Origin: Treponema sp. OMZ 798
Lineage (GTDB): Bacteria > Spirochaetota > Spirochaetia > Treponematales > Treponemataceae
Assembly (NCBI RefSeq): GCF_024181385.1
Contig: NZ_CP051305.1
Span: forward strand, 310,001 to 374,000
Direction of reading: 5' to 3'
Length of the DNA: 64,000 nt
Shown here: positions 28,876-37,114 of the stretch, piece by piece
Numbering within the stretch: the first letter of the stretch is position 1
Layout: the number at the start of each line of letters is the position of its first letter
Notes under the pieces: generated by a model
Seen by the model: the letters and a program-made list of their open reading frames with translations, nothing else
Databases searched by the model: none
What the model was told of the DNA's origin: nothing
Made by a program: the position numbers and the translations under genes

Positions 28876-28905
28876 TTGACACGCTATCCTAATTTATGCT
28901 ATAAT
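28876..28905 (+). promoter_or_regulatory. Promoter of tRNA-Leu
   Basis: TTGACA (28876-28881) and TATAAT (28900-28905) are both consensus with an 18-base spacer, 12 bases before the mature tRNA 5' end. Confidence 0.85.
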
Positions 28906-28917
28906 AGAGCGTTGTTT

Positions 28918-28999
28918 GCCCCGATGGTGGAATTGGTAGACACGCTAGTTTCAGGTACTAGTGCTTCACGGCATGGGGGTTCAAGTCCCCCTCAGGGCA
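28918..28999 (+). tRNA. tRNA-Leu, anticodon CAG
   Basis: The 82-base sequence folds as a class II tRNA with a long variable arm (about GTGCTTCACGGCA). The D-arm has GGAATTGGTAGAC. The anticodon stem is CTAGT/ACTAG around the loop TTCAGGT, giving CAG (reads CUG). The T-arm is GGGGG-TTCAAGT-CCCCC. The acceptor stem GCCCCGA/TCAGGGC has a C-A mismatch at the fifth pair. The discriminator is A, and CCA is not encoded. The MgtC gene follows 39 bases later. Confidence 0.95.
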
Positions 29000-29038
29000 A
29001 AACTTCAAAACCTACAATGACCTTTGCAAGGATGTTTT

Positions 29039-29722
29039 ATGGATGCCGGAGTTTTAACAGACAAAATCATTATAATTCGTTTGCTTTTAAGCTTTTTACT
29101 CGGTTGTTGTATAGGTATGGAGCGCTCAGGGAAGAGGCAGGTAGCCGGTTTACGTACTCATATTTTGATCTGTGTAGGTGCCTGCGGTATGATGATAATA
29201 TCCATCTGGCTTCCTCAAGTCAGCGGTAAGGGCGATACGGCCCGAATAGCAGCGCAAGTTGTTTCTGGCATGGGTTTTTTGGGGGCCGGTGCTATTTTAA
29301 AGATAGGAGCCAATGTAAAGGGGCTCACAACAGCGGCTTCAATATGGGTAATTGCAGGTATAGGCTTGGCTATAGGAAGCGGACTATATACGGCCGGAAT
29401 AGTGATGACGGTTATATCCCTTCTGACCCTCTCGCTGGTGAACAGGCTTGAACTTAAAATTTTCCCTGCAAGGCAAAATAAATTATTGGAAATATATTTT
29501 CACGGAAATAAACCTCCCATGACGGAGATAATCAATGTTTTATCGGAATACTCCGCATCCATTGTATCTACAAATGTCCGCTCATCAAAATCGTCTAAAG
29601 AACATTCCAAGGTTGTTCTTTTTATAAATGTTCCTAAGAAACTGAATATTTCTAAGATGACCAGAGATTTTCAAGAAATCGAAGAAGTTGATACGATTGT
29701 ATTGAGAGAAAAAATAACTTAA
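29039..29722 (+). CDS. MgtC/SapB family membrane protein
   Basis: 227 residues. The N-terminal part has four or five hydrophobic helices with the MgtC signature: LLGCCIGMERSGKRQVAGLRTH, MGFLGAGAILK, KGLTTAASIWV and GIGLAIGSGLY. The C-terminal 90 residues form a soluble ACT-like domain (TEIINVLSEYSASIVSTNV). MgtC proteins are linked to growth in low magnesium and to ATP synthase control in pathogens. I start it at the ATG at 29039 because AAGGA lies 6 bases upstream. A TTG at 29024 would put the SD inside the gene. It may be read from the tRNA-Leu promoter. Confidence 0.88.
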   Translation: MDAGVLTDKIIIIRLLLSFLLGCCIGMERSGKRQVAGLRTHILICVGACGMMIISIWLPQVSGKGDTARIAAQVVSGMGFLGAGAILKIGANVKGLTTAASIWVIAGIGLAIGSGLYTAGIVMTVISLLTLSLVNRLELKIFPARQNKLLEIYFHGNKPPMTEIINVLSEYSASIVSTNVRSSKSSKEHSKVVLFINVPKKLNISKMTRDFQEIEEVDTIVLREKIT

Positions 29723-29755
29723 AAAATTTTTAGGTAAAACACGAGGTATTTGTAA

Positions 29756-31609
29756 TTGAGAGACACAAACAACAGCATAAGTATAAATAATGAATTATCA
29801 AAAATGATATTATCTGCTTCAGGATGGAGGAAGGTTTTTGCCGACTCAGGAAAAGAAGAAGATAGAAATCCTGACATAAAATATGCGGACTCAATATTAA
29901 TATCCCATGCAGCCTTGGCCTTTGCAGAATTTTTAAGGATAAATTTTCCTAAAATAAAGACGATAGTAATTGGCCGGGACAGCCGTCCTACAGGTGCTGC
30001 TATTGAAGATGTGTTTATTAAAACTCTTATTTCAACTTCTTATAATTTAAAAGTTGTAGGCTGTACGGCAGCTCCGGAAATCATGGCCTATTCAAGAACC
30101 ATAGGTGCCGCCTTTGCTTATATTTCTGCAAGCCATAATCCGATAGGACATAACGGTCTTAAATTCGGCTTGGACTCCGGGGGAGTTCTTGACGGAGATC
30201 AAGCAAAGACCTTAATCAACATGTTTAAAGAGCGTCTTAAAGCAGATAATGCCGAAGATGAAGCTTTAAAATTCCTGCATGATTATAATTTGAAAAAATT
30301 ACAAGATATAAGAATGCAGACTGTCTATGTAAAAAAAGAAGCCTTGGAGGCTTATTATAATTATTCCAAGGCGGTAATTACAAATTCGGCTGACCCCAAA
30401 ATACAAAACAAATTTTTTGATAAGCTAAAAAAAGCGGTTACTGCTTCGAAAAACGAAGGTCATCTTTTTTCTATAGTGGCCGATTTTAACGGAAGTGCAA
30501 GAGCTGCATCCATCGACAGACGGTTTTTTAGGGATAACGAAATAGCATTAATCGGTATAAACGAAGAACCCGGAAATATTTTGCACGGCATATTACCTGA
30601 GGGTGCTAACCTGGGTTTTTGTGCAAAAAAGATGGAGTATCTTCACTTGGATCCGGATGCAAGTCCATTGGATAAAAACTGTTTTTTGGGTTATATGCCC
30701 GACTGCGACGGCGACAGGGGAAATATTATCTATTGGAATGAGGAGCTTAATAAGGCTGTACCTCTTGAAGCACAAGAAGTTTTTACTCTTTCAGTAATTG
30801 CGGAGTTGGCTGATTCTTTCTATTCCGGAAGAGGAAATAAAAGGCAGGCAGTTGCCGTAAATGGGCCCACTTCTTTGAGGATTGAAGAAGTTGCTGCCTA
30901 TTTTGATGCTAAAGTTTTTAGGGCTGAGGTAGGTGAGGCCAATGTTGTTAATCTTGCTGCTGAGCTGCGGGAGAAAAAGTACAATGTCCGAATTTTGGGC
31001 GAGGGTTCCAACGGAGGAAACATAACGCACCCTGCAAAGGTAAGGGATCCTATAAACACGATTTTTGCAATTTTAAAGCTGCTTTTAATAAAAACCGAGT
31101 TTATGAAAAAGGGCTTATTCCATATTTGGTGTGAGAAGTCAAAACAAATGGATAAATATAAGCCTGATTTTACATTGACGGATATTTTAAAGACCTTGCC
31201 TCAATATACAACAACTCCTACAGGAGAAGAGAGGGCTGTTTTAAAAATCCGTACCGAGGATCATGCAATTTTAAAAGACCGATATCAAAAGATATTTGAA
31301 GAAGAATGGAATCAAAAGAAGGAAGAGCTTAAAGAAAAATTCGGTATTGTAAGGTACCGCAGTTTTTCAAATAATGGAACAAAACAGACTCAAGACTTAA
31401 AGGACTTTTCCGTTTCGGGTAAGGGCGGTCTTAAGATTCAATTTTATAACTCGAAAGATGAGCCCATAGCATTTATATGGATGAGGGGTTCGGGAACGGA
31501 ACCAATATTCAGAATAATGGCCGATATAAAGGGCTTATCTCTTGAAGATGAAAAATACTTGGTTGAATGGCAGGGTGGAATGGTAAGGCGTGCAGATCTG
31601 GGTGCATAG
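29756..31609 (+). CDS. Alpha-D-phosphohexomutase (phosphoglucomutase/phosphomannomutase)
   Basis: 617 residues, longer than the usual 450-580. The four motifs are present: catalytic Ser in YISASHNPIGHNGLKFG, the metal loop as DCDGDRG (Cys for the usual Gly), the sugar-recognition loop GEGSNGGNITHPAK, and the phosphate-binding RGSGTEPIFRIMAD. It interconverts hexose 1- and 6-phosphates for glycolysis or cell-surface sugar synthesis. The specificity for glucose or mannose is not clear by eye. A TTG is taken as the start at 29756; a GAGG site lies upstream. The gene stands 33 bases after the MgtC gene. Confidence 0.88.
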   Translation: MRDTNNSISINNELSKMILSASGWRKVFADSGKEEDRNPDIKYADSILISHAALAFAEFLRINFPKIKTIVIGRDSRPTGAAIEDVFIKTLISTSYNLKVVGCTAAPEIMAYSRTIGAAFAYISASHNPIGHNGLKFGLDSGGVLDGDQAKTLINMFKERLKADNAEDEALKFLHDYNLKKLQDIRMQTVYVKKEALEAYYNYSKAVITNSADPKIQNKFFDKLKKAVTASKNEGHLFSIVADFNGSARAASIDRRFFRDNEIALIGINEEPGNILHGILPEGANLGFCAKKMEYLHLDPDASPLDKNCFLGYMPDCDGDRGNIIYWNEELNKAVPLEAQEVFTLSVIAELADSFYSGRGNKRQAVAVNGPTSLRIEEVAAYFDAKVFRAEVGEANVVNLAAELREKKYNVRILGEGSNGGNITHPAKVRDPINTIFAILKLLLIKTEFMKKGLFHIWCEKSKQMDKYKPDFTLTDILKTLPQYTTTPTGEERAVLKIRTEDHAILKDRYQKIFEEEWNQKKEELKEKFGIVRYRSFSNNGTKQTQDLKDFSVSGKGGLKIQFYNSKDEPIAFIWMRGSGTEPIFRIMADIKGLSLEDEKYLVEWQGGMVRRADLGA

Positions 31610-31679
31610 TCTACAAAAAAGTTTTTATGGGAGATTTGATAACATAAAGGCTTGAGATATAAGCCTTAGGAGAATTATT

Positions 31680-32021
31680 ATGGGAATTAGAGGTGAACTT
31701 TTTACAACTCAGGTTTCGGCAGAAAACCGGACCTACTTTTTTAATGTTAAAGAAAATACAAAGGGCGACGTTTTTTTACAGGTTGTCGAAAGCAAGGCAT
31801 CCGAGGGGTTAGGTTTTGACCGCCATGCTGTTGTCGTTTTTGAAGATGAAATGCGCCCCTTTTTGCAGGGCTTGGATAAGTGCATAGAATTTATCGAAAA
31901 AAACAGAAAGGAAAAAGCAAAGGCTAAGGCAAAGAAGCTTAGCGATGCAAAAAAGCCGGCCGAAAAGAAGGATGGGGAAAAATCAAGGGTAAAAAAAGTA
32001 ATAAAAAAGAAGAGCCGCTGA
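31680..32021 (+). CDS. PUR-domain nucleic-acid-binding protein (DUF3276, BpuR-like)
   Basis: 113 residues. Residues 1-75 are the PUR-alpha-like domain (MGIRGELFTTQV, NRTYFFNVKENTKGDVFLQVVESK, GFDRHAVVVFEDEM), very similar in layout to Borrelia BpuR, which binds DNA and RNA and controls gene expression. Residues about 78-113 are a Lys/Ala-rich tail (KEKAKAKAKKLSDAKKPAEKK) absent from BpuR as I recall it. A good SD (TAGGAG) precedes the ATG. It is probably cytoplasmic and a global regulator, but targets are unknown. Confidence 0.88.
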   Translation: MGIRGELFTTQVSAENRTYFFNVKENTKGDVFLQVVESKASEGLGFDRHAVVVFEDEMRPFLQGLDKCIEFIEKNRKEKAKAKAKKLSDAKKPAEKKDGEKSRVKKVIKKKSR

Positions 32022-32077
32022 GGCTGTTAAGTTAACGGAAAGTTTGTCTGTAATTTTGTATTTGAGTTACTTGCACC

Positions 32078-32106
32078 TTGTTATATCGCCTATTTTGTGA
32101 TAAAAT
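32078..32106 (+). promoter_or_regulatory. Promoter of the membrane-protein pair
   Basis: TTGTTA (32078-32083) and TAAAAT (32101-32106) are 17 bases apart. The -10 box ends 9 bases before the ATG at 32116, which leaves a leader of only a few bases and no SD. Confidence 0.6.
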
Positions 32107-32115
32107 AAATCTTAT

Positions 32116-33036
32116 ATGAAAAATTGGCTGCTTGTACCTGTAGTTTTTATCTCGAATTTTGTTTTAGCTGTTTTAGCCTTTTCTTTATCGGTTGGAATTT
32201 GGCAGTCTTTGATGTATGGAGGTGTACCGGGCATATTTTTCTCTGCCTTTTTACATTGCCTTTATCTGATACTTCCCATAGCCTGCATTATTTCGATATT
32301 TGCAGTCTATGTTTTTATGATGCGGCATTCCGAAAACTACGGACTTTCTTTTTTAGCCTTGATTATATCTTTTGCGCTGTTTTTTGCTTTAATTATTCCG
32401 CTTGTATACTCTCAGGGAGAAAAAATAAATCAAGCCTTTAATTCAAAAGAAAAGGTATTAATTGATGATAAGCACATGGAAGCCTTTATAGAGCAGCCTG
32501 CCTTTGTGCTGGCAGCCGGCAGCATAGTTCGCCCCTTTGTGTATGATATATATGGACAGTATAAAATTTCTTACATATCTTATCTTATTTTTTCAGGTTC
32601 GATTTTTTTTCTTATATTTTCTCTTTGGGTATTTACAACAATAACGGAATGGAAGATAGTTAATTTTACCCTCCTTCCTTTTTTACTGATTTTAATCCTA
32701 TACGCTTACAGTTATATAAGAACTGATTATTTTATCCTGAGCATAGACGATATGCTGCCTTTTGAAATTCCGAAATTTTGGATACAGCCTATTTTGTTTT
32801 GTCTTTCAGCCTTAGTGCTTTATACTTATACAACGATATTGCTCCTTGTAAGGCGTGCAAAAAAAATGCCGAAAAAAATAAAAAAGCAAAAGGTAAAGGT
32901 ACCTAAAGTAAAGAAGCTTAAAGTTAAGGGACCAAAAGCCATTAAGCCTAAGAAAGCAAATAAGATCAAGGAAGAGTTCGAGACCTTCATTCCCGATACC
33001 TTAGGAGACTTTAGCGAGGGGGACATTGATGCATAA
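32116..33036 (+). CDS. Polytopic membrane protein with Lys-rich C-terminus, unknown
   Basis: 306 residues with about six hydrophobic helices (near 5-27, 38-62, 75-100, 155-175, 185-205, 220-245). A highly basic segment follows at about 248-290, in which Lys alternates with Pro and Val (KKMPKKIKKQKVKVPKVKK), and then an acidic end. I recognise no family. It overlaps the next gene by 11 bases, so the two are coupled. No SD is seen, in keeping with the very short predicted leader. Confidence 0.7.
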   Translation: MKNWLLVPVVFISNFVLAVLAFSLSVGIWQSLMYGGVPGIFFSAFLHCLYLILPIACIISIFAVYVFMMRHSENYGLSFLALIISFALFFALIIPLVYSQGEKINQAFNSKEKVLIDDKHMEAFIEQPAFVLAAGSIVRPFVYDIYGQYKISYISYLIFSGSIFFLIFSLWVFTTITEWKIVNFTLLPFLLILILYAYSYIRTDYFILSIDDMLPFEIPKFWIQPILFCLSALVLYTYTTILLLVRRAKKMPKKIKKQKVKVPKVKKLKVKGPKAIKPKKANKIKEEFETFIPDTLGDFSEGDIDA

Positions 33037-34810
33037 AATTTCAAGATTTTTTTCTTACCTTTTTGTTCACTTTTTACTTGGTCTGCCGGCTTCCTTTGCT
33101 TATGTATTTTTTTTACCGATAAAAGAAACCGTACTTCCGGTGTTTTTATTTTCATGGAAAATTCGTGAATCGATATTATTGTTTATTTTTTATTTTCCTT
33201 TTATCTATACATCCGCATTGATCTTTGCTTATCCTATTATTTTTGGAAAATTCGGACCTGCAAAAATGGAAAGACGGTCGCCCAATATGATCCGCTTTCT
33301 TCAGCATTTCTTTATTTTTTCTCTTGCAGTTTTATCCTTATACGTTATTTTAGCTGAAGCGGTTAAACCTATCCTGATGGAAAGCCAATCCCGCTCTGTT
33401 TCTCAAACTCTCACATACAGAGAATACAATAAGCTGGCAAAAGAAGCTTATACAAGAAACGACTACAATCAAGCGGGAGATCATATCGGGAGAGCTTTAA
33501 ACATATGGCCTCAGTCGGAAGAGGCAATGAAGCTGAATGAAAAGATTAAGATTGCTAAAGAAAAAAATTCTATTGATACGGCCGGCTCCGTTTTAGGTAA
33601 AACTATTCAGACAGAAGATAATATAAACAACATGAGTGCCGAAGCTGCCTTAAAAAGAGCGGAACGTGCTGCTCTTTCATTTGATTTTTATACAGCTCAC
33701 TATTATGCAAAGCTTGCAGTTCAAGCTTTTCGGGATGAGGATCCTTTAAGAGTTGATGCAGAAAACCTTGCAGTGCGAGCTTGGGCTGAAGTTGAAAAAG
33801 GTTTGGCTTCATATAAGGATGCTCCCTCTATTGCCTTATATAAAAGTAAAAAGGCTGCCTATGAAGCTTTACAAAGTGGAGATTATATAAGGGCTTATTA
33901 TTCATTCTTACAAATTGATTCATCTATGCGCGCTTCGAATTCTGACCAAAAAGATCCTGAGGTCGAACGTTTTTTAAGTCTATCCCGGCTTGAACTTGAA
34001 AAAAACGTCTTTTTTACCGATGAACTTAAAAATATTCCTAACTTTATAATGCGGGGCGATATACGTTTTACGCTTGCAGAGCAAACCTATGAATATTCCG
34101 AGATAAAAATACACGGCATCTCCCATGGAAGCTCAACTTTGCGTAATGAAATATATCTTATGAATGTTGTATATACACGCTTAGGAGTCTCCAATGCCGA
34201 AAAATGGTCTATAATGATTCCTTATGCAAAACTTGTAGAAGTTGTAGACAATGAAGGAAAAAACAGGTTAATGCTTCAGATTTGTTCGGTTGACAGATAT
34301 TCTGAAGAAAAAAATGTTTACCCCAAGGTTTTGGCCGGAGAACTTCCAAGAGAAAATCTTCATAACATTTTACTTCCCATGACCATGCCCGATTTTATTT
34401 TAATTGAAAAATCTGTAAGCGGACCATCGACTATGAAGATATCCGATTTGTACTATTTTAGCTTGATATCGGAGAAATATGGTCTAAAAAAAGAAGCCTA
34501 TTTGAGCGAGGTTTTATACCGCTTGATTGAGCCTCTTTTATTATTGATTGTCTCTTTGCTTGTTCTTATATTGGCTTGGCGCTTTAGAGTATTGCCGGGT
34601 AGAAGATTAAATAAAAGGCTTTTTTTGTTTTCGCCTCTTTGTCCGTTTTTGTCTTATATTATAATGGAGACTTTCAGATATATTTTTAAACTGCAAATTG
34701 CGTTTTTTGTTTGTTTAACGCCGCGGTATGTATCTCTCATAGTTTTCAGTTTGCCTGTCATAAGCCTTATTTTTCTGATTATTACACTTCTTTATCAGCG
34801 TTCGGAATAA
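33026..34810 (+). CDS. Membrane protein with central TPR-like region, unknown
   Basis: 594 residues. Three hydrophobic helices lie in the first 120 residues. A soluble central part (about 130-480) starts with tetratricopeptide-like helices (YNKLAKEAYTRNDYNQAGDHIGRALNIWPQSEEAM, AERAALSFDFYTAHYYAKLAVQAF). Three or four helices lie at the C-terminus (from about 495). I recognise no named family. The gap between the membrane parts suggests a large domain on one face of the membrane, perhaps for assembly. It overlaps the upstream membrane protein by 11 bases, and the SD GCGAGG precedes the ATG. Confidence 0.7.
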   Translation: MMHKISRFFSYLFVHFLLGLPASFAYVFFLPIKETVLPVFLFSWKIRESILLFIFYFPFIYTSALIFAYPIIFGKFGPAKMERRSPNMIRFLQHFFIFSLAVLSLYVILAEAVKPILMESQSRSVSQTLTYREYNKLAKEAYTRNDYNQAGDHIGRALNIWPQSEEAMKLNEKIKIAKEKNSIDTAGSVLGKTIQTEDNINNMSAEAALKRAERAALSFDFYTAHYYAKLAVQAFRDEDPLRVDAENLAVRAWAEVEKGLASYKDAPSIALYKSKKAAYEALQSGDYIRAYYSFLQIDSSMRASNSDQKDPEVERFLSLSRLELEKNVFFTDELKNIPNFIMRGDIRFTLAEQTYEYSEIKIHGISHGSSTLRNEIYLMNVVYTRLGVSNAEKWSIMIPYAKLVEVVDNEGKNRLMLQICSVDRYSEEKNVYPKVLAGELPRENLHNILLPMTMPDFILIEKSVSGPSTMKISDLYYFSLISEKYGLKKEAYLSEVLYRLIEPLLLLIVSLLVLILAWRFRVLPGRRLNKRLFLFSPLCPFLSYIIMETFRYIFKLQIAFFVCLTPRYVSLIVFSLPVISLIFLIITLLYQRSE

Positions 34811-34816
34811 AGGGCC

Positions 34817-34845
34817 TTACAATTCTTTGAAAACTGTGATAGAAT
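34817..34845 (+). promoter_or_regulatory. Candidate promoter of the OYE-like gene
   Basis: TTACAA (34817-34822) and TAGAAT (34840-34845) are 17 bases apart, 34 bases before the ATG at 34880, whose SD is TGGAGG. Confidence 0.55.
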
Positions 34846-34879
34846 ACTAAATAGCACTGATTTTTATGGAGGCCTTGAT

Positions 34880-35887
34880 ATGTCTTTATTGTTTTCTAGT
34901 TTTAAAATTAAAAATATCGAGCTTAACACAAAATTGGTAATGCCTCCTATGGCTTCCGAAAAGGCTGATGAAGGCGGAATTGTAAGCCGAACCCTTTGCG
35001 ATTATTACGATGAAAAAACCGGAGGGGCTTATATAGGTCTTGTTATAACTGAACACTCTTATGTAAGTCCTGAAGGTAAGGCCAGTCCGGGACAGCTTTC
35101 TATTTCGGATGATTCTACAATTGAAGGTTTTAAAGAGCTTGTTTCCGTTTTGCACAAAAATGGAGCAAAAGTGATAGCTCAGATTTCTCATGCAGGTGCT
35201 GCTGCAAAACCTAAAATAACAGGATACGATGTTTTAAGTTCAAGTTCTATTAAGATTCCGCGTAAAACATCTGATTATGAGCTGCCTCGTGCTATGACCC
35301 AGAAAGATATAGATAAGGTTATAAACGATTTTGCTCAGGCTGCAAGGCGTGCAAAAGAAGCAGATTTTGACGGCGTCGAAATACATTCGGCTCACGGCTA
35401 TTTGCTAAACCAGTTTTTTTCTCCTATTATGAATAAACGGACAGATAAATATAACGGCTCTTCCATTGAAGGAAGAACAAGACTTCATATAGAAATAATA
35501 GAATCAATCCACAAGATAACGGGCCCTGATTTTTTAATTGCAGTCCGTTTAGGGGCTTGCGACTATATTTCGGGAGGCAGTTCCCTTGAAGATTCCGTTA
35601 AGGCCTGTCTTCTTTTTAAGGAAGCCGGAGTCGATTTACTCGATATTTCGGGAGGCTTTTGCGGCTACACAAATCCTGAGCTTGAAGAAGAAGGCTGGTT
35701 CAGCCGTATAACTCAGGCCGTAAAAGAAAGGGTTCAAGTGCCTGTAATTCTTACAGGCGGAATCGTAAGCCCCGAAGCTGCCGAAAATATTTTGGCTGAA
35801 GGAAAAGCCGATCTAATCGGGGTAGGCCGGGCTCTTCTAAATGACTCCGATTGGCCTAAAAAGGCAATGAAAAAACTGGAAGGCTAA
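34880..35887 (+). CDS. NADH:flavin oxidoreductase, Old Yellow Enzyme family
   Basis: 335 residues forming a complete FMN TIM barrel. Features: LVMPPMASEKAD near the N-terminus, AQISHAGAAA, the FDGVEIHSAHGYLLNQFFSP substrate/FMN motif, VRLGACDY, and the phosphate-binding VPVILTGGI...DLIGVGRALL. There is no C-terminal iron-sulfur or pyridine-nucleotide domain, so it is a short OYE-like reductase and not a 2,4-dienoyl-CoA reductase. It reduces activated alkenes; the natural substrate is unknown. The stop codon TAA is part of the insertion-sequence target duplication, so the gene stays intact but has lost its natural 3' flank. Confidence 0.88.
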   Translation: MSLLFSSFKIKNIELNTKLVMPPMASEKADEGGIVSRTLCDYYDEKTGGAYIGLVITEHSYVSPEGKASPGQLSISDDSTIEGFKELVSVLHKNGAKVIAQISHAGAAAKPKITGYDVLSSSSIKIPRKTSDYELPRAMTQKDIDKVINDFAQAARRAKEADFDGVEIHSAHGYLLNQFFSPIMNKRTDKYNGSSIEGRTRLHIEIIESIHKITGPDFLIAVRLGACDYISGGSSLEDSVKACLLFKEAGVDLLDISGGFCGYTNPELEEEGWFSRITQAVKERVQVPVILTGGIVSPEAAENILAEGKADLIGVGRALLNDSDWPKKAMKKLEG

Positions 35888-35894
35888 ATAAACT
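35885..35894 (+). repeat. Target-site duplication, left copy
   Basis: TAAATAAACT immediately left of the insertion sequence is repeated exactly at 37057-37066. Its first three bases are the stop codon of the OYE-like gene. Confidence 0.93.
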
Positions 35895-35910
35895 CACGGC
35901 TTACGCATGA
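35895..35910 (+). repeat. Insertion sequence left terminal inverted repeat
   Basis: CACGGCTTACGCATGA, the exact inverse of the right end. Confidence 0.95.
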
Positions 35911-35934
35911 AAAAAAATAGCCGATATTTAAAGT

Positions 35935-37035
35935 ATGAAAACATTAAAAGAATATTTTAACGAACTTAATGATAATCGTCAGTCGGGCAAAGTAAAACAT
36001 CTAATCAGCGAAATATTGGTAATAGCACTGTGTGCTGTTTGTAGCGGAGTTCAAACTGTATTTGAAATAGGGGAATTTGCCGAAGTAAAAAAGGATTGGC
36101 TAAGAAATGAGGTAGGACTCTTGTTAGAAAATGGAGTTCCTTCGCACGACACCATAGGAAGAGTCCTTGCGATGATTAATCCCAAACAATTTCAAAGCCT
36201 TTTTATCTCGTGGATTGAACAATCCCTTAATATTCCAACAGGTTCATACATTCACATTGACGGAAAAACATTACGTGGAAGTGCAAGTGAACAAAGTAGA
36301 GGTATTCATTTGGTAAGTGCATTCGCTCACGAAGCGGGAGTTGTATTAGGACAAATAAAATGTGCTGAAAAATCGAATGAAATCACAGCAATTCCTGAAC
36401 TCCTTAACCTTTTAAAACTAAAACACTCGATAATTACTATAGATGCCATGGGGTGTCAAAAAGAAATAGCAAAAGAAATCACAAAGAAAAAATGTGATTA
36501 TGTATTGGCTCTAAAAGAAAATCAGCCGGCAGCGTATAATGATGTAAAAGATTATTTTTCTATAGAAGATAAAGACTTTCAAAACACACTTTTAAGATTT
36601 GAAACCTTGGATATAGGGCATGGCAGAGAAGAAAAAAGAGAATACTTTCTTTCAAATAATCTAAACTGGTTTGAAGACAAGAATAAATGGGCAAATTTAA
36701 AGAGTTTTGGAATGGTCAAAAGCACTGTAAGGTGCAAAGGCAAACAATACAGTGAAAAGCGTTACTTTATTAGCAGCATAGAGGATATAAATGAGTTTGT
36801 AACAGCTGTAAGAACACATTGGACAATAGAAAACACTTTACACTGGTCGCTGGATGTAATATTTAGAGACGATGAATGTCAAATTCGAGAAAAAAATACT
36901 GCTGAAAACATAGCAATTTTAAGGAGGATTTGCTTTAATCGAATAAAAATGTATCAAAATGGTAAAACTCTGAAAAGGAAGAAAATGCTTTGTACTTTTG
37001 ATGATTCATTTAGGTTTAATGTTTTATTTAGCTAA
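35935..37035 (+). CDS. ISAs1-family DDE transposase
   Basis: 366 residues, full length for the family. The N-terminal DUF4338-like region shows DNRQSGKVKHLISEILVIAL and GVPSHDTIGRVLA. The catalytic core has Asp in HIDGKTLRGS, Asp in ITIDAMGCQKEIA and Glu in WTIENTLHWSLDVIF. No frameshift or stop interrupts it. The start ATG is 24 bases inside the left terminal repeat and shows no strong SD, typical for low-level transposase expression. The gene is on the same strand as its neighbours. Confidence 0.93.
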   Translation: MKTLKEYFNELNDNRQSGKVKHLISEILVIALCAVCSGVQTVFEIGEFAEVKKDWLRNEVGLLLENGVPSHDTIGRVLAMINPKQFQSLFISWIEQSLNIPTGSYIHIDGKTLRGSASEQSRGIHLVSAFAHEAGVVLGQIKCAEKSNEITAIPELLNLLKLKHSIITIDAMGCQKEIAKEITKKKCDYVLALKENQPAAYNDVKDYFSIEDKDFQNTLLRFETLDIGHGREEKREYFLSNNLNWFEDKNKWANLKSFGMVKSTVRCKGKQYSEKRYFISSIEDINEFVTAVRTHWTIENTLHWSLDVIFRDDECQIREKNTAENIAILRRICFNRIKMYQNGKTLKRKKMLCTFDDSFRFNVLFS

Positions 37036-37040
37036 GGAAT

Positions 37041-37056
37041 TCATGCGTAAGCCGTG
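37041..37056 (+). repeat. Insertion sequence right terminal inverted repeat
   Basis: TCATGCGTAAGCCGTG, the exact inverse of the left end. Confidence 0.95.
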
Positions 37057-37066
37057 TAAATAAACT
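37057..37066 (+). repeat. Target-site duplication, right copy
   Basis: TAAATAAACT, identical to 35885-35894. Confidence 0.93.
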
Positions 37067-37074
37067 ATTCATCA

Positions 37075-37103
37075 TTGACAGGCGCATATACTCATAGTAT
37101 AAT
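37075..37103 (+). promoter_or_regulatory. Promoter of the YibE/F gene, just outside the insertion
   Basis: TTGACA (37075-37080) and TATAAT (37098-37103) are perfect, 17 bases apart. The insertion sequence ended 18 bases upstream of the -35 box, so the promoter survived. The ATG follows 11 bases after the -10, giving a leader of about 5 bases. Confidence 0.88.
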
Positions 37104-37114
37104 TTTATTGGAGT

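Larger units (their letters stand above)
35895..37056 (+). mobile_element. Complete ISAs1-family insertion sequence
   Basis: The element is 1162 bp. Its ends are perfect 16-bp inverted repeats: CACGGCTTACGCATGA (35895-35910) and its inverse (37041-37056). A 10-bp direct duplication, TAAATAAACT, flanks it, within the range usual for this family. One intact transposase fills the inside. The exact duplication and the intact transposase suggest a recent insertion that is still functional. Confidence 0.95.

Noticed and set aside
34811..34879. Terminator between the membrane pair and the OYE gene
   Set aside because: No stem with T-run was found; the short gap contains only a promoter-like pair.
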